From Sciurus carolinensis (lineage: Eukaryota; Chordata; Mammalia; Rodentia; Sciuridae), in assembly GCF_902686445.1 (NCBI RefSeq), contig NC_062213.1, positions 7,127,241 through 7,191,240 on the forward strand: a DNA stretch of 64,000 nt, written 5' to 3'. The position numbers and the translations under genes were made by a program. Under the pieces are notes generated by a model. The model had not been told where the DNA came from, searched no databases, and saw only the letters and a list, made by a program, of their open reading frames with translations. Below are positions 1-10,001 of this stretch, in pieces; the stretch's first letter is position 1, and each line of letters starts with the position of its first letter.

Positions 1-707
1 TCCGTAAAGTCACAACAGATGCTCCACAGCCTCACAGAGCCCCAGACTGCTGGCAGCTGTGCTTGACTCCTGCTAATTAAGCCACCTATCACCCGACCAA
101 CAGTGCATCCCAAGTTGGGATTGCTCTAGGAGAGGCGACAGTCACACTAATCACTCACCTTGAGTGGAAAGGATTTCAGACAAAGCAAGTCTCCTCCAGC
201 GCCGCAGCTCCTACGGGGAAGAAAATGCACTCCACACTGAAAGCGAGAACACAATTTACTGGGGATTAGTGTCAGAGCTAGTTCTGAGCGTGAAAATAAA
301 TAGCTTAGAGGTCGTTTAGTTAAGGCGTTCTAGACCCAGCATGCATTTGAATTTCTTGTGAATCTTTTGAGTGACAGACTCGCAGACCCCAACCTAGACC
401 TTTTGAATTAGACTCTCCTAGGAGTGGACAGTACGTAGACTTAAAATTATTTTCGGTTTGTTACAGTCCGTTTAAAAATGATTGGTGCAACAGAATACCT
501 GCCACTTAAAAAAAAAAATGAAGCTGATGTCTATACCCCAGTGAGGGGTAAATTGGAGACTAGAACTCAAAACTTGAAAAAAAGTTAAAAACAGAATATA
601 AAGTAGAAGATGAAGATTTATGGACTGAGGATATTATGCTGCAGTGTTTTTGGAAAAAGTTTATTCTAAAATCTCTGTTTTACATTATCTTAGAAAGAGC
701 TGGCATA
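1..707. other. Unassigned non-coding sequence
   Basis: I see no convincing gene or recognisable repeat here. It holds short A-rich runs and scattered stop codons in all frames. The stretch ends where an ID SINE begins. Confidence 0.5.
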
Positions 708-812
708 GGGCTAAGGATATAGCTCAGTGGGTAGAGTGTTTGCCTTGCAAGCAGAAGGCCCTGGGTTCAATCCCCAGCAACACAAAGAAAAAGGGGAAAA
801 AAAAATAAAAAA
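708..812 (+). mobile_element. ID SINE (tRNA-derived)
   Basis: This is a short tRNA-Ala-derived SINE of the rodent ID type. An RNA polymerase III A box is visible at about 720-731 (tagctcagtggg) and a B box at about 764-773 (ggttcaatcc). The body is followed by an A-rich tail from about 783 to 812. The tRNA-like body and tail fit a retroposed copy rather than a working tRNA gene. No clear target-site duplication was found. Confidence 0.85.
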
Positions 813-959
813 GGAGCAGGCATAGAGCACAGGGAAGGAACCTCCATGTGAAGCCATAGAACTGGCTCTTATGCTGGCCATGTTGTTCATTTGGCAGAAT
901 ATTATGAAAAGAAGACTAAACGAAGCTAATAGTTACCAGGACTTAATTGGGAGAATGAT

Positions 960-1146
960 CTAATCTGGGTTTGGATTTCAACCTCCTTGCTTACTGGGTA
1001 ACCTCAGAGTCCCCAATCTTATTGGGATGACAGTATTGCCTGCTGCGTGGCATCACGAGATTGAAATAGTCATAAATCATAAATGAAAAGCACTTTGATC
1101 CATGCCCTGTAAGTGCTTGGCCAGTATTAGCTACGATGATTATTCA
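960..1146 (+). repeat. MIR SINE fragment
   Basis: The order of signals fits the ancient MIR consensus in sense orientation: a 'ggatttcaacctcc' start, a 'tactgggtaacctcagag' core, and a 3' part resembling the 'aagtgcttggccagtat' MIR tail. The copy is heavily diverged, as expected for a mammal-wide SINE. The call rests on remembered consensus. Confidence 0.55.
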
Positions 1147-2657
1147 AAGCCTGAGAGACAGGTTTGCACTTCCTGTAGGGGCCAAAGCCAAGGCTTCCCA
1201 GGGCTGAATCCTGAGGGTGTCCTTACTAAATGCTGTTCTCCACGTGGCAGCTCTGATCAAAGGGGGCAATGGGCCCGTTAGGCATCTGAAAGAGGCCGGG
1301 AGAGTGAAAACTGGCAACAGGAGCCAGGAGGGTTAGGGTTGTGCTACCCAAAATGAGGACGAGGGAACATGAGCAGCATTGACTCCACCTGGGAGCTCGT
1401 TAAAAAGCAGGAATCTTGAGACCCACCCAGACCCACTGAATCCAAATCTGCATTTTAATAAGATCCCCAGGTGCTTCATAATACATTCAATTTTGAGAAA
1501 TTTTGCCTTAATGGGTCAGGTCCAGGTAAGGCAGATGCTGGAATACCCGCATAACTCAGTGCAAAAACAACACAACAAAAATAGAATTTCCCAAGGTAGG
1601 TAAAAGATAGTTACAGAGTAAACCCATTGACAAGTAGCTGACAGGTAATTTTACAGGGACAACGCCAGTAAATGGAATTCTGGAAGAGAAAGTTTTGTTA
1701 TCTAGGACTGTTCTTTAGGGTCAGTTCACTTGAAAGGGTCTGTAATCCTAACCAGAGAAATCCAAAGACTGAGCAAACATGAAAACAGTAGTTCACTTCA
1801 TGCATCCAAGGCAAGACATGAAAAACGTTTCTGGACCCAGGCTGGGGCTGGGGCGAGAGCAGAGCAGGTCGGAGAGAAGAGAGGGCACAGGCTTTGGGAA
1901 GGAGGATTGGACGGGGCCAACAAGGCAGAGGCGAAGCTAGGGCAGCTCCATCCCTTTGGCGCGTGAGTTCCGGAGCACCTGCGGTATGAAGGGCAGGACC
2001 TTCAAGTGGTGGCTTCTGTGAAATGCAGGGTCCCTGAAGCACACAGGAAAGACTCAGAGCATCTCAAGCCGGGAAGCACACCACCATCATCAGAGGAGAC
2101 CCACAAAGAAGGGTCCTAGGCCATTACCAGGCACTGTGTGTGTGATCAGCAATGAGACCCGGCCATCTATGCTTCCCACAGAGCATGGCAGTGCCCAGCC
2201 AAAGGGGAAAGGATTTTCAGCAGTGGGAGAAGAAAACTTGAAAGCAAGGGGTCAACAAAAATGAATCACCAACAAAGGTGAATCATGATTGAACAAATGA
2301 GAGTAATCAGAGGGCAAGTGACCCAGAGGCTAGTGGAGGTCCCCTGGGTCTGTCCTCTGGAAGAGAAAGTTTTGTTATCTGGGACCCTTCTTTCCTGGTT
2401 TAGAACAAATAACATTAATTACATGTATGTGTGTGTCACATAGGATGAAGAAAATATTGTAAAACGTCATAAAGAATGAAAAATAAATTTAAAAGATCTA
2501 TAATTTCACCACCCTAAGTAGATTTAGAGATGATCATGAAATAAAAGTAATGCAGGTGCTTGGTGGGGAAATTACAACTACCTTGAATTACCAAAAGAAG
2601 AAGAGCAATATTCCACCTTTCTAGCACCTCCTCAAAAGAATCACTGCTATCAGCCTC
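1147..2657. other. Unassigned sequence with a 37-bp direct repeat
   Basis: There are no supported genes. Two copies of a 37-base segment, 34/37 identical by eye, lie at 1680-1716 and 2357-2393 in the same orientation, 677 bases apart. They share 24 identical bases at the start. The short ORFs here lack homology signals that I can recognise. Confidence 0.4.
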
Positions 2658-3107
2658 CTGGAGTGTGGGGGTTTCCGGGACCCCCAGCCTTGGGCATGGT
2701 CAAGATGGCGCCTGACGCTGAGCCAGGGGCGGCCAGCTATACAATAAACAACCAGCGAATTCCAATGATTGGCTAGTTAACGATGTGACTAGAGCATGCC
2801 CCCCTCGTGTACCCATCCTGTGCCTACAGCTGTCCGCGTTTATCTCGTGTACTCTCCCCTGATTGATTGAAGTGTATATAAGCCTGGTGGGTGGGAGAGC
2901 GAGGGGGAACGGAACGGAAGATGCGGAAGCGGCGGCAGCGGCTGGAGCTGAGCTGGAAGCAGGGAGTACGCGGGAGAAGGGAAGCTGGGAGTGCGCAGAA
3001 GCTAGGGGTAAGAGAAGCGTAGGAGAGGAACTGTGCACAATAAACTTCCAAAGCTTCAGACATTTGTCGTGTCTCTCTCTGCGGCCAGAGGGGACGCAAT
3101 ACTGGAG
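2658..3107 (+). mobile_element. Solo LTR, class II (ERVK/IAP-like), with 6-bp target duplications
   Basis: A 438-bp LTR spans 2664-3101, flanked by the identical hexamer ctggag at 2658-2663 and 3102-3107. A 6-bp duplication is characteristic of class II (beta-type) retroviruses. It begins with TG, and its end (CAATA) departs from the usual CA by one likely substitution. Inside are a CCAAT/ATTGG palindrome at 2762-2772, a TATA box at 2875-2882 (tatataag), and an AATAAA signal at 3039-3044. That gives a U3-R-U5 layout with R from about 2905 to 3060. The 'caagatggcgcc' block near 2700 also resembles IAP-type LTRs. No internal retroviral sequence flanks it, so it is a solo LTR left by recombination. 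The short ORFs here are accidental. Confidence 0.8.
2875..2882 (+). promoter_or_regulatory. TATA box of the solo LTR
   Basis: The motif tatataag sits about 165 bases before the AATAAA signal of the same LTR, the expected spacing for a U3 promoter feeding a short R region. An upstream CCAAT-type palindrome lies at 2762-2772. Whether this promoter is active cannot be judged from sequence. Confidence 0.6.
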
Positions 3108-3953
3108 TGCTTTCTAGAAATGCACCAGTACTTACACCGCTCTGTAGTGCATGCACTGGTGCATGCATCGTGCGTGGTACAGATACCAACAGCAGTGCTT
3201 CGTGCTGTGAGCCCTGTCTTTATTTTTTCATTTCATTTACATTTCACTGTGGTTATCTTCCCATATCAGCACATGCATATTTATTCAAACTTCTCACCTG
3301 CCACATTGTATTTGATTATTTGGATATACCATAATCTATATAGCCAGGTTCCTCTTAAAGGCCACCCTGTCCAGGAGCTTAAATTGTTCTTGTTTTTGTT
3401 CCTTTATTACAATCAAAGATGGAATGAGCATCCTCAAGCATGTCAGTGAGCTTTTACCAGGAGGGCTAAGCAACACATCCGTACCTCTGTGGCAGGAAAC
3501 CATGGTCAGAGGATACCCATGTCTTGCTTCTTTTAGTCTTTTCCAAACACCTTTCACAAAATCTGACCAATTTACACCTCTATGCCTGCATACCGTGAGA
3601 ATGCCTGTTTTCCCACACTGTCCCGGCATCAGGTATTCTCAAACTTATAGCATTTTTGCCACTTGATTAGTGAATACTACCACTTCGCCTTGGTCTGGAT
3701 TTGCACTACTTAAATATGAGTCACGATGAACCTTAAATCCATCAAGAGACCATCAGGAGAGCTGAGCACGTGTTTGTCCTCCCTGTGCATCAGGAGTCTC
3801 ACCTCTCTCATCTCCTCCATCTGCTCTCTTCTTCCCCAGTGGTCCCCAGCTTACTTTGCACAGTACTCTGGCACAGAGAAGTTCACAAGCAGTTGCTGAG
3901 TTGATAGAATAAAATAAATCAAAACTGCCCAGAAATGGCTTTGCTTGTGTGCT

Positions 3954-3958
<5 letters not shown>
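3108..3958. other. Unassigned non-coding sequence
   Basis: Overlapping short ORFs occur on both strands but none resembles a known family. I see no repeat that I can name. Confidence 0.4.

Positions 3959-3984
<26 letters not shown>
3959..3984 (+). repeat. (TG)n microsatellite
   Basis: A pure dinucleotide run of about 13 units. The antisense ORFs through it encode runs of His-Thr and are spurious. Confidence 0.95.
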
Positions 3985-3999
3985 TCATCCATGAGTCAA

Positions 4000-4195
4000 A
4001 AATACCTAACATGTATTGATCATTTATTGTTTGTGCTGTTCTGATCATTCATCCTCTCTGTTAACATTTATAACCATCTATAAGGTGGGTACTATTATTA
4101 TTCTCATTTTATTGAAAAGAAATTAAGAAAAGAACTTAGATACCTTCTAAGGGTCCACAACTCTGAATCTATAGAGTCAAGATTCAGAAAGGTAA
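4000..4195 (-). repeat. MIR SINE fragment, antisense
   Basis: The stretch carries the MIR core on the minus strand. A 'ggtgggtactattattattctcattttattg' type block at about 4084-4115 is followed by a decayed 'aagaaaagaacttagatacc' block. This is an old, diverged copy. Confidence 0.55.
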
Positions 4196-5310
4196 GGCTC
4201 AGAAATATTGTTTAATTGTTGTTGTTGTTGTTAGAAATACTGTTTTTAGTGATTCTGCATAGGTAACAGTAGTTACTTAGTAGTTTCAGTCTTTTTGACA
4301 AGATGGTCAGCCTGCAGGTCATGGTCATTGTAGAATTAGCCTGTCGCATAGGCAGAGGAGGGCACAAGCTGGAGGCTGGAAGCACTGCTTCTGGAAGGTC
4401 AAAGATCTGCAATCAATTCTTGATCAATGTGAGAAGAGGAGGGATTTCTGCTCTTTCACCTTAAACAAAATGGAACCCAAGGGAAGGCTCAATTACCTGA
4501 ATGTGTGCAGTGAAATGTGGGGGTGTGGGAACCGCTGCCTGATTCAAGCCTGAAGCCTCTGTCTGAAGGTGAAGGTGATGACAGGAGTAAACAAGAAATT
4601 AAGGGAAGGAGAGGAGCTAAGACAGGAACAGCCAGAGCAGCCAGTAGAGGCTCTGTCCATGCTGAATGGATGAACCAGAGCATCCTACGTAGGGAGGTGC
4701 CCACCTGGGAGATGATGAGGAGCCCTCAAAGGCACTCCGAGAAGAAATGTTGCAGCACATGAACAAGTATCTACAAAACACACCCCTGACCTCATGAAAC
4801 AACATTTCTCTGTCTCTGTCCATTACTTCTCTCCTTGATCTGGGGAGGATATGTGATCAAACAGCAATGAGGAGCAGATGGAGATTGGCATAAAGAACAA
4901 GCAAGAAACCCATCCTGGCCTCTCCTCTGCAGCAGGTTGTCTAGCCTGAGGCACCACAAGCTGAGACATTCGTGACGTCTTCCACTGTACGAGAGCCTAC
5001 ACCTATGGAACTGAATATTGCTATGGCTGATGGTGATCAGAAGCAGTATGGAGTCCAGCCTGGATTCTACCCCAATCTCAGACAGCTTTGCAGAACTGAA
5101 AGAAGCATGGTAGAGAAGAAAAGCGTTTGGCCTGCTCTCCTCCTTTCTGGTTGCATTCACCCTTTGGCAACTTGGGGATGTGGTTGGGACCCAGCTCAGT
5201 TCTTGGCTCTGGGTTTGGGGCTGCTCTCTGTGAACTACCAGTCTTGTGCCAATAGTCCCATCACATGCTTACCCAACCCTTGGCGGTCTATCCCACGGCA
5301 ACACTCCTCC
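4196..5310. other. Unassigned sequence
   Basis: A short GTT run lies near 4216-4232. The remainder has no repeat or gene that I can name. A 212-codon open frame starts at 4972 and runs into the next feature. Its composition has no recognisable domain, and it is treated as chance. Confidence 0.35.
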
Positions 5311-5620
5311 ATTCTGTCCTCTCTTCTGTTTTTCAGATTATTGGAGAAAGAGACTGAAGAAGAGGAGGAATATGACAGTGTTGTCCTGTTATTATGTTTG
5401 CAGCTCCATTTGAAGTCATGTAAACATGCGCTCGTGTTCTGTATAATCGCACATTTGTATGTATTATCATTTGCTATTAGTTTTATTTCTCCTATTTTAA
5501 ACATTATTATCCAAACAGGCTGGGCACAAGCTTTCTGTATTTGTTCCACCATAAATAAACAAAACTGCCTAAACACAATTTGTAAAATGTCATCTTCAAA
5601 CCACAGCTAGGATGCTGCAT
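5311..5620 (+). other. Possible 3'-terminal exon or 3' UTR-like segment (speculative)
   Basis: A pyrimidine-rich tract ending in 'tctgtttttcag' at about 5326-5337 looks like a splice acceptor. It is followed by an open segment with an acidic run (about six Glu residues), then AT-rich sequence containing an AATAAA signal near 5553-5559. Two CpG dinucleotides survive near 5430-5450. The layout resembles a last exon of a coding or long non-coding RNA. I do not recognise the protein segment, and the same pattern can arise by chance, so this is a prompt to check transcript data. Confidence 0.2.
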
Positions 5621-5969
5621 AAGTAGGAAACCAAAATTAAATCAAACTGGGCACCATGCCCAGACCACAGACTTCCGGCACACAGACATGGAGGGAGGGA
5701 AAAAAAAAAAAAGAAAATACATTAAATCTCAAAAATATGGTGGAATAACAGGGAAACCACAGTAATTAACCCTGGGGCCAGTTTGTCTGTTCAGGGAACC
5801 AACTTTCTGGTACCTTTGGAAATGAATGTTGAACATTTTCCATTTTAATTGAAGTGAATCTCTGCTACTGTCATTGCCTCACGTAAAGCTAAAGAAATGA
5901 CACTTCATTTTGTTCTTCTGCCGATGCCGATCATTTTCTTTACCCATTGTTGCTTCTTTGATTAGTAAA
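5621..5969. other. Unassigned sequence with an A-run
   Basis: A poly(A) run of about 12 lies at 5701-5712. No gene or recognisable repeat was seen. Confidence 0.35.
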
Positions 5970-6130
5970 ATAGCAAGATATAAAATAGTGACATCGCATT
6001 GAAAATGTTGTTAGGCTGCCCCTTTCTTGTCAAATGCTCCCCACACTCCGTTCTCTGGAAACCTTTGGTATGTTCTCTGTCATAAGTTTTGAATTTTACA
6101 GACCATCATATAAATGGAATCATATAGGGG
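5970..6130 (-). repeat. Old L1M 3' UTR fragment, antisense
   Basis: The order of blocks matches the antisense L1M 3' end: a pyrimidine-rich segment, 'ctctggaaacc', then 'ttttacagaccatcatataaatggaatcatat'. The latter is a diverged form of the common 'catataaatggaatcatac' signature. It is short and ancient. Confidence 0.5.
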
Positions 6131-7960
6131 AAAAGAGTGAACTAACAACAATGGTAATGCCCAAAACACCAATAATAACTGAAGCAGGAGCAGCAAATGC
6201 AGGGACCAGGTGTGCTCCCTCTGTGGTGTCTCGTCCTGTTGTCCTCAGCAGGTCGAGTCCACCTGAGCTCTCTCTCATCATTGGCAGCTGTCAGCAGTCA
6301 ATCTCAAGCACTGGCACTAAGAGTGCTCCAAGGAAACAGGCGGTCAGATGGGGTTCCCCAACAGAATCACTGTTCTAGATGGCTGACGGCAAAGGAGCAA
6401 CCCTGGTAGAAGGTGGGTACAGACAGTCCTGAGTGAAGGCTGGGGCCCAATCATTAAACATCTCACTGATGAATCAGGAGGCCGGATAGTGGAAGGAAAT
6501 AACTGGGAAGATAATGTGTTTGAGACAGGTATATGGAAGAAATAGTACCTATTCTTTTATTTAATGTTGACTGACTGTACATGTTAACCACATCGACACA
6601 ATTCTTATGCATCAGCACCTAAACTAGTATTTGACGAAAGAACTTAGCTTAGATAAACGGACACCTAAAACTGATCATTACACAAATGGCAGGTGACATC
6701 TTGCTGTCCTGGTCAACATCCACTTATCAGTGATTCATGCCATTAACAGATCATCTTGGGCATATTTTTGTTCCCCAAATTGAGGTAGACATATGTGGCA
6801 TTTGAAACAACTTCCATTTTGGAACCTTGACCTGTGGGGGTAAAAGTTTTCACAGTGGTTCATAATGAAAGAGGCTAAGTGGGAACCTCTGAAAGCTACC
6901 AACAACCACTTTTCCCAAATCTAAGAAAGAAAATTAAAAACAACCCCATATCCTAAAGGATAGGCAAGATCAGTACCACTCCCAAGGATTGAAAAAATGC
7001 AGGAGAATGGGGGTTCATTATGGAGGCTTCCCTTAATGTGGAAACTAGAAGAATCCTGGAGTATAGACTAGTATAGTAGTATAGACTACTTTGAGCTCAA
7101 CCAGTGGCAACCCCGTTGGAGCCACATGTGAAACGCAGTACCTTTGAATGACCATATTAATACATTCAGACTTGTGGATTTGAGAGGGTGTTCTTTTCTA
7201 TTCTTTTCAGAAAAAAATAACCAGGCAGCTTGCATTTGCATGAAATAAAATGCACACACACATCCATACATATACACACATAGAGTTTTGCCCTGAGGAT
7301 ATGTTACCCTTCTGCTCTGTCATAACGAAGTCCAGCGTGACTTACACGTTTGGTCAAACATCACAATGAACTGCTATACTGACGATGCTACGGGTGAACA
7401 AACAGTATCTGACAAGCAGGAAACCTGTGTCAGAAACATGCTCCAAGGGGTGGGAAATAAACTTAATGAAGATTTGGAGGCTACTCCTCTATAATTTTAG
7501 AGGTTGAAGAGTCAGAATTTATGGGATGGTTATTTGGGAAGCATGGGCTCCAAAGTAAAAGATAAATTACTGTGTCTCATACCTCTTACCTAGAAGAGGT
7601 ATGCCTGGTGCAGCTCTTTGAGTTCTGGAAGTAACATGGACTATACCTAAGACAGTCACTTTGGCCAGTCTTCTGGATAATTCAGAGACTACCCAGACTG
7701 AGTGGGGTATCAAGAAGGAAGAGCCCTGTAACACATCCAGATTGCTATGTGGGCAGCAGGGTGGTTTTGGCTGTATAACCTGGTATCCTTTATGGTATTG
7801 GAGATATCAGTGGTGGGGGAAAAAGGCCTGGGGAGCTTTTGGCAATACCCAAAGAGAAATAAATACAACACAAGCCACTGGAATTCAGGAACAAATTCAA
7901 GCCACCTGCAGCAAATAATTATAAGCTTTTGAGAATTTCACATGGAGACAAAACATCTGA
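6131..7960. other. Unassigned sequence, possibly including ERV-derived segments at the right end
   Basis: No gene is supported. Around 7600-7920 there are tryptophan-rich open segments that could belong to the ERVL-type remnant that follows. I cannot match them confidently. The left part has no recognisable repeat. Confidence 0.3.
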
Positions 7961-8419
7961 TCATATAACATCAAATGACAACATGCCCCAAATTGCCTTT
8001 CATGAATAGGGTTCTTTCAGGTACAATAAGAAATAAAGCCAGACAAGCCCAATCATTATTCATAGTAAAATGAAGGCATTACATCCAGGACTGAGCTAGA
8101 GTAAATCACAGGACACAAGTGAATTGGGTGACAAGTTAGCCCAGACTCCCCTGAAGTACCCCTCCTGAAAAGAGAATCACTCCATCAGACCACACTATGG
8201 CGTCAAGGGACAGGAGTTGTTCAATCAGATGAGGGGGAAAAGAAGCCTCAAGCACAGTGGTCAGTGCAGAATGGGGAGCCTGGCCAAAAGGAATGGAAGC
8301 CTCAACTTTGTGCTGAAGAATCCATAGAAAGATAGTGGTGAAGAGGTTCCAGAAGCACACTTCATCATCCATCATCCACGGGAGCAGAAAGACAAGAATA
8401 TTGAGTATGAAATATTCAA

Positions 8420-8420
<1 letters not shown>

Positions 8421-8459
<39 letters not shown>
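8421..8459 (+). repeat. (TA)n microsatellite
   Basis: A pure TA run of about 19 units within the ERVL-like remnant. Confidence 0.95.
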
Positions 8460-8462
<3 letters not shown>

Positions 8463-8508
8463 ATACAATATATATATGAAATACATAAAACCTATGTATG
8501 AAATCATT

Positions 8509-8520
8509 ACACACACACAC

Positions 8521-8575
<55 letters not shown>
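8509..8575 (+). repeat. (AC)n(TA)n compound microsatellite
   Basis: AC units with one interruption (an extra A near 8521) are followed by a short TA run. Together with the TA run 50 bases upstream it forms a compound, probably length-variable locus. Confidence 0.95.
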
Positions 8576-9176
8576 CATGAACGATGGTGCTTGTGGCCCA
8601 GAAGATTGAAGTATTAGAGACAATGGTGTCTGCAACCTGATCTGGCTGCACCTGTGGGAAGAGCGAACGTTGAGCCTGAAGATTTGCTTTCACGTGTACA
8701 ATGCCCACCCGAGAACATAAACCAGTGAGAACACACCAATTCAGCACATGAGTAAAAGAGCCCCCTAGGTTCATGTTACCCAGCCTCTGGCATTAGCTGC
8801 CCCAGTATTGGCACATTGGCTTCAAGAATGAAGCTTGATCACAGCAGAAGAGAGGCAAGCCACCCATGGGTTCAATACATCTGACCCCCACTTGACAAGA
8901 CTGATGAAGCTGCTGTCTCCATTCATTTTCTATCATACCAAGATTAGAAGTAAAATTTGAGGTCTAGAACTAACACGACACGATTCCTTTAGAAGACCCA
9001 GTCACTTGACCGGAAGTTGACTACAGCAGACATTTTCTTCTCTAGAAGGATCAATTACTTGTTCACACTTGGGGGTACATGCATTTTGGGTTCTTTCAGG
9101 GTTTTGCCTCTCCTTCCTGCAAACTCTTTGTCAGTACCATTCTCTGAAGCCTTTTGGTCTACCAGCACAGAACCTC

Positions 9177-9193
9177 ACAAAACATCACCAGGA
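9177..9193 (+). repeat. Target-site duplication, left copy (L1 insertion)
   Basis: The sequence aaaacatcaccagga here reappears as aaaacatcactaggga at 14060-14075, after the A-rich tail of the L1. The match is imperfect (one substitution, one indel), consistent with an old insertion. Confidence 0.7.
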
Positions 9194-9568
9194 GTCAGCA
9201 AACTGATCGCCAACCGCCAGTGGAGCACCAGCTGCCTGCTGTTGCCTCGAAGTTCACTGTTACAGTACCTGCAGGTTTGATTACACGTGGCTGCCGCCAT
9301 TTTGAGACAACAGCCAGGCCCCGTAGGACCCCTGGCCGGACTGACTGAGCCCCGTTTCCAGGATCCCTCAGCCCGACCGATCACTCCCTGCCTCTGGGGC
9401 CTTCACATCGACTGACTGCTCCCTGCCACCAGGACACCCAGACCAACTGTCTGCGCTCTATCACTGGGACCCCAGACCAACTGATTGCACCCGGCCTCCA
9501 GGATCCCACAACTACACCAAACACACCGGACCTCCAGGACCCCTGCTGGACCACCTGCATCCACACCA
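9194..9568 (+). promoter_or_regulatory. L1 5' UTR with an internal ~35-bp repeat array
   Basis: This GC-rich leader lies directly inside the left target duplication, so it is the start of the inserted element. From about 9325 to 9565 it contains about seven imperfect units of 33-38 bp. Most begin 'aggaccc' or 'aggatcc' and carry a 'gaccaactg'-like core. By analogy with other rodent L1s this region should hold the internal promoter; no promoter motif is demonstrable by eye. Confidence 0.55.
9325..9565 (+). repeat. Imperfect tandem array, ~35-bp units (about 7 copies)
   Basis: The units have near-constant spacing, each with an 'agga(c/t)cc' head and a purine/CA-rich tail. They are diverged from each other (roughly 60-75% by eye), so the array is old or drifting. 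The last unit runs directly into ORF1 sequence at about 9569. Confidence 0.55.
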
Positions 9569-9946
9569 AGGCACATTATAATGAAAATGCCTAACATTCA
9601 AAATAAAGATACAATTTTGAAGGCCGTGAGAGAAAAGCATTAGATTACATATAGGGGGAGACCAATACGCATAGCAGCTGACTTCTCAACTCAGACTCTA
9701 AAAGCTAGAAGGGCCTGGAACAACATATTTCAAGCTCTGAAAGAACATGGTTGCCAACCAAGAATCCTATACCCAGCAAAACTAACCTTCAGATTTGAAG
9801 ATGAAATAAAATCCTTCCATGATAAACAAAAGTTAAAAGAATTTACAAATAGAAAGTCTGCACTACAGAATGTTCTCAACAAAATATTCCATGAGGAGGA
9901 AATGAAAAACAACAATGTAGGTCGGCAAAGGGAGGAACTACCTTAA
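9569..9946 (+). pseudogene. L1 ORF1 C-terminal domain remnant
   Basis: In one frame this encodes about 125 codons matching the C-terminal part of rodent L1 ORF1 protein, the RNA-binding chaperone that coats L1 RNA. The alignable features are an ILKAVREK-like block, a GRPIRIAADFS-like block, a KARRAWNNIFQ-like block, and a QPRILYPAKL-like block. There is a single in-frame stop (TAG at 9641-9643) and then an open frame to TAA at 9944-9946. The N-terminal region, coiled coil and most of the RRM domain are absent. Upstream sequence is the 35-bp array, not ORF1. Confidence 0.8.
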
Positions 9947-10001
9947 AGAAAAAAGACTCAAAGGAGAAACCAAGTCAGCTTAAAAACCAAAAATAAGCCA
10001 A

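Larger units (their letters stand above)
7961..9193 (+). mobile_element. Decayed ERVL-type retroviral pol remnant, left part
   Basis: This old endogenous retroviral copy is full of stops and frameshifts and interrupted by microsatellites at 8421-8459 and 8509-8575. The last 180 bases (about 9010-9193) correspond in order to the integrase region of ERVL elements as I remember it. The homology appears to continue after the L1 insertion at about 14075. Class III (ERVL) is inferred from the integrase-dUTPase order in the right part. The left boundary is uncertain, and no functional gene survives. Confidence 0.4.

Noticed and set aside
720..780. Possible functional tRNA gene at 708-780
   Set aside because: The A and B boxes are those of an ID SINE. 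The A-rich tail and lack of clover-leaf pairing context indicate a retrocopy.
2863..3449. Overlapping ORFs at 2863-3449 as a coding gene
   Set aside because: They lie within and across a solo LTR, with an LTR TATA box and polyadenylation signal.
4972..5610. 212-residue open reading frame
   Set aside because: No domain or homology that I can recognise; it crosses a splice-acceptor-like tract. Composition fits chance.
8136..8774. 212-residue antisense frame with a Val-Cys run and a Tyr-Ile run
   Set aside because: The runs come from the AC/TA microsatellites inside an ERVL-like remnant.
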